Part shown: piece by piece, positions 8,328 to 17,141 of the stretch
How the letters are laid out: every line of letters begins with the position of its first letter
How positions within the stretch are numbered: position 1 is the stretch's first letter
Notes under the pieces: model-generated
Databases searched by the model: none
The model's input: the letters and a program-made list of their open reading frames with translations, nothing else
Told to the model about the DNA's origin: nothing
From: Thermomicrobiaceae bacterium
GTDB lineage: Bacteria > Chloroflexota > Chloroflexia > Thermomicrobiales > Thermomicrobiaceae
Direction: 5' to 3'
NCBI GenBank assembly: GCA_014874455.1
Contig: JADBJL010000094.1
Span: forward strand, 1 to 64,000
Length of the DNA stretch: 64,000 bases
Position numbers and translations under genes: made by a program

Positions 8328-9332
8328 TCAGGCCCGCAGCTCGAGGTCTTCTTCGACCGGCACCGGCACCTCGGCGAGGATCGCCGCCAGGATCTCCTCG
8401 CGCGTGCGCCCGTGCAGCTCGGCGCGCGAGGTCAGCATCAGCCGGTGGCCGAGCGCTGGCACCACCAGCGCGCGCACGTCGTCGGGGATCACGAAGGGCC
8501 GGCCGTGCAGAACTGCCAGCGCCTGCGCCGCCCGTGCCAGGGCCAGTGTCCCGCGCGGGCTGACGCCCAGCTCGATCTCCGGGTGCTCGCGCGTCCGCCG
8601 GACGATCTCCAGCAGGTAGTCTTCGACCGCCTGTCCCAGATACACGCGGCGCACCTGCTCGATGGCCGCCGCAAGCTCGCCCGGCTCAGTCACCGGCTCG
8701 ACGTCGACGATCGGGTCGCGACGCAGGAACCGGCGCACCATGTCGCGCTCGTCCTCGTGCTCGGGGTACCCCACCTGCAACCGCAGCAGGAAGCGGTCGA
8801 GCTGGGCCTCCGGGAGCGGGAAGGTACCCTCGAGCTCCACCGGGTTCTGGGTCGCGACCACCAGGAAGGGGCGCGGCAGCGGATACGTCTGCCGTTCCAC
8901 CGTCACCTGCCGCTCCTCCATCGCCTCCAGCAGTGCCGACTGCGTACGCGGCGTTCCCCGGTTGACCTCGTCGGCCAGGATCACGTTGGCGAAGATCGGC
9001 CCCGGATGGTAGACGAACGACCCGGACTGCGGCTGGTAGACCAGCGACCCCAGGACATCGGTCGGCAGCAGATCCGGCGTGAACTGGATGCGCTGGAACG
9101 TCCCGCCGAGCGCCAGGCAGAGCGACCGTGCGAGCCTGGTCTTACCGATCCCCGGCACGTCCTCGATCAACACGTGCCCCTCGGCCAGCAGCGCGACCAG
9201 CAGCCGCTCGATGACGTCGCGCTTGCCGACGATGACCCGCTCCACCATCTCGCGGATGCGTCGAGCGAGCGCCTGGATACCCTCGGCCTCGTCGGTGCCG
9301 AGCCGCCCATCGTGGGCACGAAGCTCATCCAC
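8328..9332 (-). CDS. MoxR family AAA+ ATPase, 334 aa
   Basis: AAA+ chaperone-like ATPase. Walker A is visible as EDVPGIGKTRLAR, Walker B as VILADEVNR, and sensor/arginine region as VVATQNPVELEGTFPLPEAQLDRF, all MoxR hallmarks. The start is the GTG at 9332 with GGGAGG six bases upstream; the track ORF continues 109 codons into sequence that belongs to the HEAT gene in another frame. It overlaps that gene by 8 bp and is followed 3 bp later by DUF58, so it is in one operon. MoxR ATPases probably remodel or activate partner proteins carrying VWA domains, here the DUF58 protein. Confidence 0.93.
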   Translation of the reverse strand: MDELRAHDGRLGTDEAEGIQALARRIREMVERVIVGKRDVIERLLVALLAEGHVLIEDVPGIGKTRLARSLCLALGGTFQRIQFTPDLLPTDVLGSLVYQPQSGSFVYHPGPIFANVILADEVNRGTPRTQSALLEAMEERQVTVERQTYPLPRPFLVVATQNPVELEGTFPLPEAQLDRFLLRLQVGYPEHEDERDMVRRFLRRDPIVDVEPVTEPGELAAAIEQVRRVYLGQAVEDYLLEIVRRTREHPEIELGVSPRGTLALARAAQALAVLHGRPFVIPDDVRALVVPALGHRLMLTSRAELHGRTREEILAAILAEVPVPVEEDLELRA

Positions 9333-9765
9333 TCTGTTCCTCCCTTCGCAACGCGGCGAGCAGTTGGCTCGCCAGCTCCCGGACGCCGGCTGCCGGATCC
9401 TCGGCAGCCACCCGGGCCAGCACGGCGCGCGCCGTCTCCGGGTCGAGCCGGGCCAGCGCGCGGAGTGCAGCGAGGCGGACACCGGCGTATCCGTGGTCGA
9501 TGGCCCATCTGAGGGCCGGTACCGCCGCTGGATCCCCGATCTGGCCCAGCGCCTCGACCGCTGCGACGCAGACCGCCACGTCGCGTGGGCGACGCCGCAC
9601 CAGTTCGCCGAGCGGCCCCACCGCCCGCGCGACCCGGCGCTGGCCGAGCACCCAGGCACAGATCTCGGCTACGTCTGGCCGCTCGTCGGCGAGCCCGGCG
9701 ATGAGCTGGTCGTCGTAGCTCGATCCGGCCACCTCGCCAGGTGTCGAGCGATCAGTCGCGGGCAT
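9325..9765 (-). CDS. HEAT-repeat protein, 146 aa
   Basis: Small alpha-solenoid protein. The ATG at 9765 is chosen for its GAGGAG site; upstream residues in the track ORF are shadow sequence of the next gene. Three to four HEAT-like repeats are seen, for example AAVEALGQIGDPAAVPALRWAI and RLAALRALARLDPETARAVL. It ends 8 bp inside the MoxR gene. HEAT proteins of this kind are protein-interaction scaffolds; a link with the MoxR complex is an inference from operon position. Confidence 0.8.
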   Translation of the reverse strand: MPATDRSTPGEVAGSSYDDQLIAGLADERPDVAEICAWVLGQRRVARAVGPLGELVRRRPRDVAVCVAAVEALGQIGDPAAVPALRWAIDHGYAGVRLAALRALARLDPETARAVLARVAAEDPAAGVRELASQLLAALRREEQSG

Positions 9766-9796
9766 CACTGTGGCTCCTCGCTGCCTGGCTCCTATC

Positions 9797-10969
9797 CTAC
9801 TCGTCGCATCGGCCCCCGGGCGAACCGGGGAGCGGATCGTGCAGCCCGACGCCCGGCGTCTCTCCGGCGAAGCGGGCCACCACCTGTTGCCAGCTCCGCC
9901 GCTGAGCCGGCGTGAGCTCGCCGGTAAAGCGGTAGTCGGCACTGGCGATGAAGGCTTCCAGGTCGTCAGCGAGCCGCTCCAGATCCCCGAGTGCGGCCCG
10001 CAGCGCCGCGCTCGACCCAGTGGTGACGATGGCGCGGCGCAGGTGCCCCAGGCAGAGGGGAGCGACACCTGACTCCGGCCGTGCCGACGGCGTACGACTG
10101 CCGAGCCGGCCGTTCGGATGCAGGCTCTCCCAGCCTAGCGCCTCACCGACCCGATCCGGCGCGTCGAGCCAGGCGACCCAGGCGTGCAGCCGCGACTGCC
10201 GCCAGCAGCCGCCGTCGAAGAGGGAGCGGCGTGCCCGCGCGCAGGCGGGGCACGAGACCCGCTGCGGGGGAAGCTCGTGCGGCTTCCGCCCAACGAGCAG
10301 GGCGAGCCGCTCCTCGGCCGTGCCCTCGCGGAGCGCTCGTTCCGTCCGCGCAAGGACGCGTCGTTCGAGCGCCGCTCGCCGCTCGGCGGCGGTGCTCTCG
10401 AGGAGAGCGGCGGCATGCGGCCGGCAGAGCGCGGCCGGGCCTTCTCCCAGCAGATCCGGGTCACGCTCGCCGAGCCAGGCCAGGGCCCAGAGCAGCGTCT
10501 CTTCCGCCGCCCGGTTCCACTCGCAGGCCGGACAACGCGCCTCCGGGCGCAGCCACCGCTGGGCGGCCTCGACGCCCGCGACCGCGCGTGCCAGGAAGTC
10601 GCGCAGCAGCCGGTCGAGGACGATCGCCACGCCGTAGTGGCTGTGTACCAGGCGCCCGGCAGGGATCAACGCCCAGGTATGCTCGAAGCAGAAGCCGCGC
10701 GAGGCGAGCAACCGCCGGTGCGTCAGCGGGTCGGTGACCTGCTCCCAGAGCAGCGCCTCGAGCCCGCGCAGCTCCTTGCGGGCCAGCAGGCGACAGACCG
10801 GGCAGCCGGCCAGCTCGATCTCCTCTTCGATGGTGCGCAGGAGGTAGCGATCGGGAACCGGCTCCCGCGCGCCCAGGAGCCGGCGGACGCGGGCCAGCAG
10901 CTCAGGGCCTCGGGTGGGCGGACGGAGCTGGTTATCGAAGTCGAATGGCAGACCCAGTGACCCGAACAC
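9797..10969 (-). CDS. Cys-rich DUF6062-like protein with three CPxC modules, 390 aa
   Basis: Function unknown. Three modules each begin with a C-P-x-C knuckle (GCPVCRLL, RCPACEW, SCPACARAR) and are followed 50-90 residues later by a Cys-x-x-His element (GFCFEHTW, LCRPHA, LCLGHL), so each could form one zinc or metal site. The pattern matches the DUF6062 family as I recall it. The GTG at 10969 has GGAGG five bases upstream and is preferred; the track start, also a GTG at 10999, lacks a ribosome site. The gene is 31 bp upstream of the HEAT gene and may start the operon. An AGTATA (minus-strand TATACT) at 11078-11083 could be its -10 element. Confidence 0.75.
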   Translation of the reverse strand: MFGSLGLPFDFDNQLRPPTRGPELLARVRRLLGAREPVPDRYLLRTIEEEIELAGCPVCRLLARKELRGLEALLWEQVTDPLTHRRLLASRGFCFEHTWALIPAGRLVHSHYGVAIVLDRLLRDFLARAVAGVEAAQRWLRPEARCPACEWNRAAEETLLWALAWLGERDPDLLGEGPAALCRPHAAALLESTAAERRAALERRVLARTERALREGTAEERLALLVGRKPHELPPQRVSCPACARARRSLFDGGCWRQSRLHAWVAWLDAPDRVGEALGWESLHPNGRLGSRTPSARPESGVAPLCLGHLRRAIVTTGSSAALRAALGDLERLADDLEAFIASADYRFTGELTPAQRRSWQQVVARFAGETPGVGLHDPLPGSPGGRCDE

Positions 10970-11253
10970 AAAAGCCTCCACGCACCGACCGGAGGTCACG
11001 CGTAGAGGCTATCAGCCACGATGGCGGTTCGGCGGCCGACTCGCCGCCAGGCGAGCCTCATCGCCTCGCTGCAGACGAGTATACCACAGCGACGCCTGCT
11101 CCCCGCGAAGGAGATCAAGCTCGGGCAGGGCTGGACGGCTTCGGCCTCCGCCAGCGCGATCGGATCGGCCGCACGGCGGGTAAGATGGTGCGGGCCGCGG
11201 CGACTGGCGCACGGGGCCAGCGCACCGGCCAGGCTCTGGGTAAGGAGGGCGAG

Positions 11254-12393
11254 ATGGGCGCCAAGAACGAGACTCTGGCAGACGTCATCGTCGTCGGCGG
11301 CGGGGTGATCGGCACCGCTATCGCCTACGCGCTGGCGCGGCAGGGGATAGCCTGCCTGTTGTTGGAGGGCGGTACGCTCGGTCGAGGAGCTTCGGAGGCT
11401 TCAGCGGGGATCGTCAGCCCGCCTTCGAGCAGCGCCATCCCCGCCGAGCGGCTGGAGCTGGCCCGGCGCAGCTTCCAGGCCTACCCCTGGCTGGTCGCGG
11501 CCGTGCAGGAGGACAGTGGACTGGACGCTGACTACCGGCAATGGGGTGAGCTCCTGGTGGCCGAGACAGAAGACGAGGTCGCCTCGCTGCGCGAGCTGGC
11601 TGCCTGGCAGGCAAGCGCAGGCTTCGAGAGCGAGTGGGTCGACGGGAAGGCCGCCCGGGAGATCGAGCCGCTGCTGCCTGAGGGGATCCTCGGCGCGCTA
11701 CTGGCCGACGAGGGCGGAAGCCTGGTCGTCCAGCGGCTGGTGCGGGCGCTCGCGCTCGCCGCGGTCAAGCGCGGCGCGCGGGTCGTCGAGCGCGCGCCGG
11801 TGACGGGATTCGAGGTCGAGGGCGAGCGGGCCAGCGCCGTCCGGACGCCGCAGGGACGGTACGCAGCCGGACAGGTCGTGCTAGCGGCCGGCGCCTGGAC
11901 GGGGCAGCTTGCCGGGCAGCTCGGGCGGCCGCTCCCGACATTCCCGGTCAAGGGGCAGATGACGCTCGTCGCCGGTGGGATGACCATGCTCCGCCACATC
12001 CTCGGCCGCGCCGACGGGGCGGGTTACCTCGTGCCACGTACCGACGGGCTTGTCTGGGCCGGCTCGACCAAGGAGCGCGGTGAATGGGATACGCGGGTGA
12101 CGCCGGCCGGCATCGCCCGTTGCTTGTGGCTGGTCGAGCGGCTGGCCCCGGAGCTGCTGGAAGGCGAGCTCCTGAGCACCGGCGCTGGGCTTCGGCCGGG
12201 TACGCCGGACGACGAGCCCGTCATCGGCCCGTTGCCTGGTTACCGTAACGTCTGGATCGCGGCTGGCCACTACCGCACCGGCGTGCAGCTCGCGCCGGCC
12301 ACCGCCGACCTGGTGGTGCAGGGGATCCTGAGCGGCGCGCCGGATCCGCTGCTCGCGCCCTTCAGCCCCCACCGCTTCGACCAGGCGCCGTAG
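11254..12393 (+). CDS. FAD-dependent amino acid oxidase, glycine oxidase (ThiO)-like, 379 aa
   Basis: Flavoenzyme of the DAO/glycine oxidase family, which oxidises glycine or D-amino acids to imino acids with H2O2 release; ThiO supplies dehydroglycine for thiamin thiazole synthesis. The ATG at 11254 follows AAGGAGGG. The dinucleotide fold is VIVVGGGVIGTAIAYALARQG at residues about 11-31, with the RGASEASAGIVSP loop and a C-terminal TGAGLRPGTPDDEPVIGPLPG...AAGHYRTGVQLAP that closes the FAD site. No thiamin genes are in the window, so ThiO versus another D-amino-acid oxidase cannot be settled. It converges with the next gene, only 7 bp apart. Confidence 0.82.
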   Translation: MGAKNETLADVIVVGGGVIGTAIAYALARQGIACLLLEGGTLGRGASEASAGIVSPPSSSAIPAERLELARRSFQAYPWLVAAVQEDSGLDADYRQWGELLVAETEDEVASLRELAAWQASAGFESEWVDGKAAREIEPLLPEGILGALLADEGGSLVVQRLVRALALAAVKRGARVVERAPVTGFEVEGERASAVRTPQGRYAAGQVVLAAGAWTGQLAGQLGRPLPTFPVKGQMTLVAGGMTMLRHILGRADGAGYLVPRTDGLVWAGSTKERGEWDTRVTPAGIARCLWLVERLAPELLEGELLSTGAGLRPGTPDDEPVIGPLPGYRNVWIAAGHYRTGVQLAPATADLVVQGILSGAPDPLLAPFSPHRFDQAP

Positions 12394-12400
12394 CCACGAT

Positions 12401-12943
12401 CTACCCTGGCCCGATCCGCTTCGCCAGCCAGATGTCCGGCTTGCCCGGGCCGTTCGCGTCCGGGAGCACGCCGATCACGACGAAGCCGAGCCTGCGGTAG
12501 AAGTTGACCGGGTGGTTGCCGTGCACGGTCAGCCGCCGGGCGTGCTCCAGCACGTCGGGGAAGAGCTCGACGTTCGCCACGCTCGTCTCGCCCGTCTCGT
12601 CGTCGCTGCCGACGAAGAGCGTGAGGCAGCCCCGCTGGCGGAGCAGCCGCTCCAGGTCGCGCACCAGCGCCGTGCCGATCCCCTGCCGCTGGCGATCGGG
12701 GCGCACGGCCAGCGGGTGCAGCTCCCAGGCGTGAGAGTAGCGCCGGATCGCGCCGATCCACCCCAGCACTTCGCCGCGCTCGTCCACCGCGACCCGGCTC
12801 AAGCGGCCGGGCCCGAACGACTCCCAGACCTCGGCCCGGGCCGACTCGAAGGTGGGCCAGCCCTGCGGCAGGGTCTCGTGGAGGATCCGGGCCGCGTGGG
12901 CGATCCAGCTCAGGCGTCTGGGTGTGAGATCGATGATCTCCAT
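12401..12943 (-). CDS. GNAT acetyltransferase, AAC(6')-type, 180 aa
   Basis: Acetyl-CoA-dependent N-acetyltransferase. The ATG at 12943 follows a G-rich site and gives a normal-length GNAT; the 13 residues before it in the track are dropped. Motif A is visible as HPLAVRPDRQRQGIGTALVRDLE, and the C-terminal segment FYRRLGFVVIGVLPDANGPGKPDIWLAKR is typical of the aminoglycoside 6'-N-acetyltransferase branch of GNATs, as is YSHAWELHPL. Substrate is not proven and could be another amine. It is 35 bp downstream of the LLM oxidoreductase on the same strand. Confidence 0.8.
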   Translation of the reverse strand: MEIIDLTPRRLSWIAHAARILHETLPQGWPTFESARAEVWESFGPGRLSRVAVDERGEVLGWIGAIRRYSHAWELHPLAVRPDRQRQGIGTALVRDLERLLRQRGCLTLFVGSDDETGETSVANVELFPDVLEHARRLTVHGNHPVNFYRRLGFVVIGVLPDANGPGKPDIWLAKRIGPG

Positions 12944-12978
12944 GTTGCCCCCACCCCCGAGCCGTCGCCCGGCGCGGC

Positions 12979-14001
12979 TCACCTGGCGCTGGCGGTCGCG
13001 ACCGGCGCCGCTGTGGGCCAGCGTAGGTGCGGGATCACCCGCTCGCCGTACGCCTTGATGAACTCCTCCTGGTTCCGGCCTACGTTGTGGACGTAGACCT
13101 CGGTGAAGCCGAGGTCGATGAAGTGCTGGATGTGCTCGCGATGCGCTTCGAGGTCGGCCGAGATCAGCACGCGGCCGCGGAAGTGCTCCGGGCGCACGAG
13201 CCTGGCCATGGCCGCGAAGTCTTCCGGGTTGCGGATATCGCCCTTGGGGAACGCCATCCCGCCGTTAGGCCACTCGCGCAGCGCCGCCTCGGTAGCCGCC
13301 TCGTCGGTCTCGGCCCAGGAGACGTGGAGCTGGATCATCCGCGGCATCTTCGCTGGATCCTTGCCGGCCTCGCGCGCGCCTTGCTCGAAGCGCCCCATCA
13401 GCGTGCGCAGCTTCTCGTCGGGCGCGCCGGGAGTGAGGATGCCGTCGCAGAGTTCACCGGTGCGCCTGGCCATGATCGGCCCGGCGGTGCCGACGATGAT
13501 CGGCGGCGGGGTCTCGGGCATGGTGTAGAGCTTGGCGCTCTCGAGCCGGAAGTACCTGCCCTCGTGCTTGACCACCTTGCCGGTGAAGAGCTTCTGGATC
13601 ACCTCGATCGCCTCGACCAGCATCCGCACCCGCTCGGCCGGCTCTGGCCAGTAGCCGCCGACGATGTGCTCGTTGAGCGCCTCGCCGGCCCCCAGCCCCA
13701 GCCAGAAGCGGCCGGGGAACATCGCCTCGAGCGTCGCTGCCGCCTGGGCCACGATCGCCGGGTGGTAGCGGAAGCCGATCGGCGGGGTGACGCCGGTGCC
13801 GAAGCGCAGCCGCGTGGTCGCTCCCAGCGCCCCTAGCCAGGCCCACACGAACGCGCTCTGCCCCTGCTCCGGCGTCCAGGGGTGGAAGTGATCGGCCGCC
13901 AGCACCGAGTCGAACCCGTAGTGCTCGGCGAGCTGGCACCAGCGCAGCATGTCGGTGGGGTGGAACTGCTCGAAGCTGGCCGAGTATCCCAGTCGGCTCA
14001 T
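12979..14001 (-). CDS. LLM-class F420-dependent oxidoreductase (FGD/TIGR03557-like), 340 aa
   Basis: TIM-barrel flavin/F420 oxidoreductase of the luciferase-like family. The ATG at 14001 follows GGAGGAG. Features include GYSASFEQFHPTDML at the N-terminus, LAADHFHPWTPEQGQSAFVWAWLGAL, RFWLGLGAGEALNEHIVGGYWP and PPIIVGTAGPIMARRTGELCDG, which match the F420-dependent glucose-6-phosphate dehydrogenase-like group. The true substrate is uncertain because many paralogues are not glucose-6-phosphate dehydrogenases. It probably needs cofactor F420, whose synthesis genes are not in the window. Confidence 0.85.
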   Translation of the reverse strand: MSRLGYSASFEQFHPTDMLRWCQLAEHYGFDSVLAADHFHPWTPEQGQSAFVWAWLGALGATTRLRFGTGVTPPIGFRYHPAIVAQAAATLEAMFPGRFWLGLGAGEALNEHIVGGYWPEPAERVRMLVEAIEVIQKLFTGKVVKHEGRYFRLESAKLYTMPETPPPIIVGTAGPIMARRTGELCDGILTPGAPDEKLRTLMGRFEQGAREAGKDPAKMPRMIQLHVSWAETDEAATEAALREWPNGGMAFPKGDIRNPEDFAAMARLVRPEHFRGRVLISADLEAHREHIQHFIDLGFTEVYVHNVGRNQEEFIKAYGERVIPHLRWPTAAPVATASAR

Positions 14002-14056
14002 CGACTCCTCCGTCCCTCCGCACACGATCTGGCCGGCATCATAGCCCGAGTATGCC

Positions 14057-14077
14057 AGCCCGGCGCAAGCCGGGGCT
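14057..14077 (-). terminator. Hairpin between MFS gene and LLM oxidoreductase
   Basis: AGCCCGGC/GCCGGGGCT with a GCAA loop in the 111-bp gap, 36 bp after the MFS stop codon. It lacks a U-tract, so termination may be partial. Confidence 0.4.
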
Positions 14078-14112
14078 CACCAGAACGGCCGGGGCAGCGA
14101 CCGGATCGCCGG

Positions 14113-15411
14113 TCAGCCGTCGCTTCGCGGGCAATGCGACGCCTCCGCAGTCGACAGTGCCTGCGACTCCAAGTGCTCGTCCCTGAGTGGGAAGCGGATA
14201 ACCGCGACCAGCGGGACAAGGCCAAGCAGGCCGAACGCCAGCCGCAGGTCGATGTCTGCCAGGTAGCCGGCCACCAGCTTCATCGCCAGCGCGTAGCCGC
14301 CCTCCAGCATTGAGATCACCGAAATCGTGGTCGCCCGGTTATACGATGCGATGTGCCGGTTCTGCACGGCCGTGGCCAGCGGGTAGCGAGCCTGCATGGC
14401 GCTGAAGGTCAGGACGCAGAGCAGCGGCGCCAGGTACGGCCCGGCAAGGCCGGCCATCGCCAGGTATCCGGCGACCGGCAGCAGGTTCGCCGCCAGGAAC
14501 GCCCGGGCCATTCCCAGCTTCCGCTCCAACGAGAAGGCTGCTCGCGCCACCAGCGCGCCCAGGGCTGCCGCCATCGCTGAGGAGAGGCCAAAGAGTACCG
14601 CCGGCGTCCCGGCGAGCTGGTAGTACGGTTGGAACAGGAACAGGAGTGCGTAGGGCAGCGGGTCGGAGAGGACGGAGCGGGCGACGACGCGCCGCAGCGC
14701 CGGATGCTCACGGATCAAACGGATGCCGTCTCGCGCCAGGCGCAGGCTACCTCGCTGCCGGGCCAGCTCGGCCTCGGCCTGCCGGTTGGGCACCGTGAGT
14801 ACCAATACGGTGCCCAGGAGCATCGCGCCCGCGCTCAGCTCGAGCGCCAGCACGAACGACGGCTCGCTCATCTCGCGTATCACCAGCGCCGCGAGCACGG
14901 CCGCGGTCGTGCGCCCGGCCAGCGACGCGGCCCAGAACGCGCCGTGTGCCTGGCTCATGCGATGCTCCTCGCCACGCGCCTTGAGCGTCTCGTAGATCCA
15001 GGCCTCGCTCGCTCCCGAGCGAAAGCTGATCGCCATTCCCAGCACCGCATAGCCGGCCAGGAACTGCCAGTACTCGCGCGCAAGCACCAGGAGACCGACC
15101 CAGACGGCTTGGAAGAAGAACCCCAGCGTGACCGATCGCTTCAGCCCGATGCGGTCAGCGACGACGCCGGTCGGCACTTCGAGCAGGATGGTGGCGAGCC
15201 CCATGAAGGCTTCCAGCGAGAGCACCTGGAAGAGCGAGAGGCCGCGACCGGTGTAGTAGAGCACCAGGATGGGCGAATAGATGGTGAGCGAGAGGAAGAA
15301 GGTGGCCAGGTCGAACCGGCCGAGCGGATCTCGCAGCACCGCTAGGGGTACCCCGAGTAGGCGGTTGGGGGGTAGGCTGCCGATGACTCCAGCCACGCTG
15401 CCGAGACGCAC
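14113..15411 (-). CDS. MFS transporter, 12-TM type, 432 aa
   Basis: Major facilitator superfamily permease of unknown substrate. The GTG at 15411 has AGAGGGA upstream. About twelve hydrophobic segments are present, and the loop 2-3 signature appears as GVVADRIGLKRSVTLG. The N-terminal half begins after a 25-residue hydrophilic stretch. The GSEAWIYETL-like string (GASEAWIYETLKARGEEHR) resembles a subgroup of uncharacterised MFS proteins annotated only as family members. It may be cotranscribed with the downstream LLM and GNAT genes. Confidence 0.85.
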   Translation of the reverse strand: MRLGSVAGVIGSLPPNRLLGVPLAVLRDPLGRFDLATFFLSLTIYSPILVLYYTGRGLSLFQVLSLEAFMGLATILLEVPTGVVADRIGLKRSVTLGFFFQAVWVGLLVLAREYWQFLAGYAVLGMAISFRSGASEAWIYETLKARGEEHRMSQAHGAFWAASLAGRTTAAVLAALVIREMSEPSFVLALELSAGAMLLGTVLVLTVPNRQAEAELARQRGSLRLARDGIRLIREHPALRRVVARSVLSDPLPYALLFLFQPYYQLAGTPAVLFGLSSAMAAALGALVARAAFSLERKLGMARAFLAANLLPVAGYLAMAGLAGPYLAPLLCVLTFSAMQARYPLATAVQNRHIASYNRATTISVISMLEGGYALAMKLVAGYLADIDLRLAFGLLGLVPLVAVIRFPLRDEHLESQALSTAEASHCPRSDG

Positions 15412-15550
15412 AGGGGTTCCCTCTCATCGCCACGATCTCACGCCGATCGCCCCGTTACTAGCGACCCGGGGCGGCCCCAAACCGCGCGAGCTCGATAGGT
15501 AGCTGGCGCAGGTGCGACAATGGAGGATCGTTGGGCAACCTGGCCGTGTC

Positions 15551-15568
15551 CCTGTCCGTTCGGACAGG
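15551..15568 (+). other. Small perfect hairpin in leader of the PLP enzyme gene
   Basis: CCTGTCC-GTTC-GGACAGG, 57 bp before the ATG at 15625. It could be a 5'-UTR stabiliser or part of a regulatory leader; no known riboswitch consensus surrounds it. Confidence 0.3.
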
Positions 15569-15624
15569 CGGCCGCGCACTCAGCAGAGATGGATAATGAA
15601 AGGCCCGAGCCTGGAGGGGCAGCC

Positions 15625-16836
15625 ATGCGGGAGCGAGACGAGCAGGAAGTGGCGAGCGACCTGACCCGCTGCGCGCACGCCGGTGAGGGCCGGCTCCCCT
15701 CGGCGACCGAGCCGCTCGCGCCCCCGGTCTGGCAGACGGCGGCCTACGCCTATCCCGACCTGGAGACCCTCGACGCAATCTACGAGGGCCGGGAGCGCGG
15801 CTTCATCTACGGCCGGTACGGGCTGCCCAACCACGCCCAGCTTGAGCAGGCGCTGGCGGATCTCGAAGGGACTGAGGCAGCCCTCGTCACCGCGAGCGGG
15901 ATGAGCGCGATCAGTGCCCTGCTCTTCGCTCTCCTCTCGCCCGGCGATCGGGTTATCGCCAGCGAGCTGGTCTACCGTGGCACCCGGAACCTGCTCGACC
16001 TCGACCTCGCCCGCTTCGGGGTCGTCGTCGACTACGTCGACGCCACCGACCTCGCCGCTGTCGAGGCAGCTCTCCGGCGGCCGGGACAGCCGGCTCGGAT
16101 GCTCTACGTCGATGTCCTGACCAACCCGACGCTCCTGGTTCACGACGTGCCCGCGCTGGCCGAGCTGGCACACCGGCACGGCACGCTGCTGGTGGTCGAT
16201 AGCACCTTCGTCACCCCCTACCACTGCCGGCCGGCTCAGCTCGGGGCCGATCTAGTAGTTCACTCCACGACCAAGTTCATCGCCGGGCACCACGATGTCT
16301 CCGGTGGCGCTGTCCTGGGCCGATCTGAGCTGGTGGAGCCGGTGCGCCAGCAGGCGATCCGGATAGGCGGGATCGGCGGGCCGTTCGACGCCTGGCTGAT
16401 CTTGCGCGGCCTGCGTACCCTGCCGCTGCGGATGAGCCAGAGCAGCCGGAACGCCCTGGCGCTCGCCGCTTGGCTGGCGGAGCACCCGGCGGTCGAGCGC
16501 GTCAGCTACCCGGGCCTGCCCGGCCACCGGCAGCACGACCTGGCGCGGCGGCTGCTGGCGAACGGCTATGGGAGCATGCTGGCGTTCGAGGTACCGGGTG
16601 GCCGCACCGCGGTCGCCCGGCTGGTGCGCGCGCTGCGCCTGATCCGCTTCGCCGAGACGCTGGGCGGGGTGACGACCACCATCGTGCACCCGGCCTCGAC
16701 CTCGCACCGGTCGGTCGATCCGGCCACCCGCGCCGCTCTCGGGATCGGCGACGGCCTGCTGCGGCTCTCGGCCGGGATCGAGGCGACAGAGGACGTGGTG
16801 CACGACCTGGAACGCGGGCTGGCGAGCCTAGCCTGA
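15625..16836 (+). CDS. Cys/Met metabolism PLP-dependent enzyme (cystathionine gamma-synthase/lyase family), 403 aa
   Basis: PLP-dependent trans-sulfuration-type enzyme acting on cystathionine, O-acylhomoserine or methionine. The ATG at 15625 follows GGAGGGG. Hallmarks are the YGRYGLPNHAQLEQALADLEGTEAALVTASGMSAI region, DSTFVTPYH, and the PLP lysine in HSTTKFIAGHHDVSGG. The C-terminal half has the usual RFAETLGGVTTTIVHPASTSHRS stretch. Reaction specificity (gamma-synthase, gamma-lyase, O-acetylhomoserine sulfhydrylase) cannot be assigned from sequence alone. Transcribed divergently from the MFS gene, with a 213-bp intergenic region. Confidence 0.88.
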   Translation: MRERDEQEVASDLTRCAHAGEGRLPSATEPLAPPVWQTAAYAYPDLETLDAIYEGRERGFIYGRYGLPNHAQLEQALADLEGTEAALVTASGMSAISALLFALLSPGDRVIASELVYRGTRNLLDLDLARFGVVVDYVDATDLAAVEAALRRPGQPARMLYVDVLTNPTLLVHDVPALAELAHRHGTLLVVDSTFVTPYHCRPAQLGADLVVHSTTKFIAGHHDVSGGAVLGRSELVEPVRQQAIRIGGIGGPFDAWLILRGLRTLPLRMSQSSRNALALAAWLAEHPAVERVSYPGLPGHRQHDLARRLLANGYGSMLAFEVPGGRTAVARLVRALRLIRFAETLGGVTTTIVHPASTSHRSVDPATRAALGIGDGLLRLSAGIEATEDVVHDLERGLASLA

Positions 16837-16884
16837 CCAGCGGCGATCCGGCCAGACCGGAGCCGGGTGCAGCTATTCCAGAGA

Positions 16885-16925
16885 CGCCACGACCCCCGCC
16901 GGGTAGTCGCCCGCGGGGGTCGGCG
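16885..16925. terminator. Bidirectional hairpin between convergent genes
   Basis: Long stem built from CGCC/GGCG, GACCCCCG/CGGGGGTC and inner CGGG/CCCG between the ends of the PLP enzyme (16836) and the small 63-aa gene (16950). Position and symmetry fit a shared terminator. Confidence 0.65.
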
Positions 16926-16949
16926 TATCGAGTGTGCTGGTGATGAGCG

Positions 16950-17141
16950 TTACCGGATGTCGAGCAGGCGGAACCGCCGGATCCGCTGGACGAGCGGCTG
17001 CTCGGTCCGCTCGGCCTTCACCTCCTGGGCCGGCGGTGCGGCCTCGACGACCGAGGTCTCGATCCGGCGCGGCACCGGCACTGCCCGGATCACCGGCCGC
17101 CCATCCTGGTTGGTGATGGTGTAGCGGATGAAGGTCTGCAT
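16950..17141 (-). CDS. Small hypothetical protein, 63 aa
   Basis: Unrecognised basic protein. The ATG at 17141 is preceded by AAAGGAGGT at ideal spacing, one of the best ribosome sites in the window. The sequence starts MQTFIRYTITNQDGRPVIR, has a Pro/Val-rich centre and an Arg-rich C-terminus (VQRIRRFRLLDIR). No membrane segment or Cys motif. It has its own promoter and a 290-nt structured leader, so its expression appears to be regulated post-transcriptionally. Confidence 0.7.
   Translation of the reverse strand: MQTFIRYTITNQDGRPVIRAVPVPRRIETSVVEAAPPAQEVKAERTEQPLVQRIRRFRLLDIR

Noticed and set aside
7530-9512. 660-aa plus-strand ORF
   Set aside because: Antisense of the DUF58 and MoxR genes, whose motifs are unambiguous.
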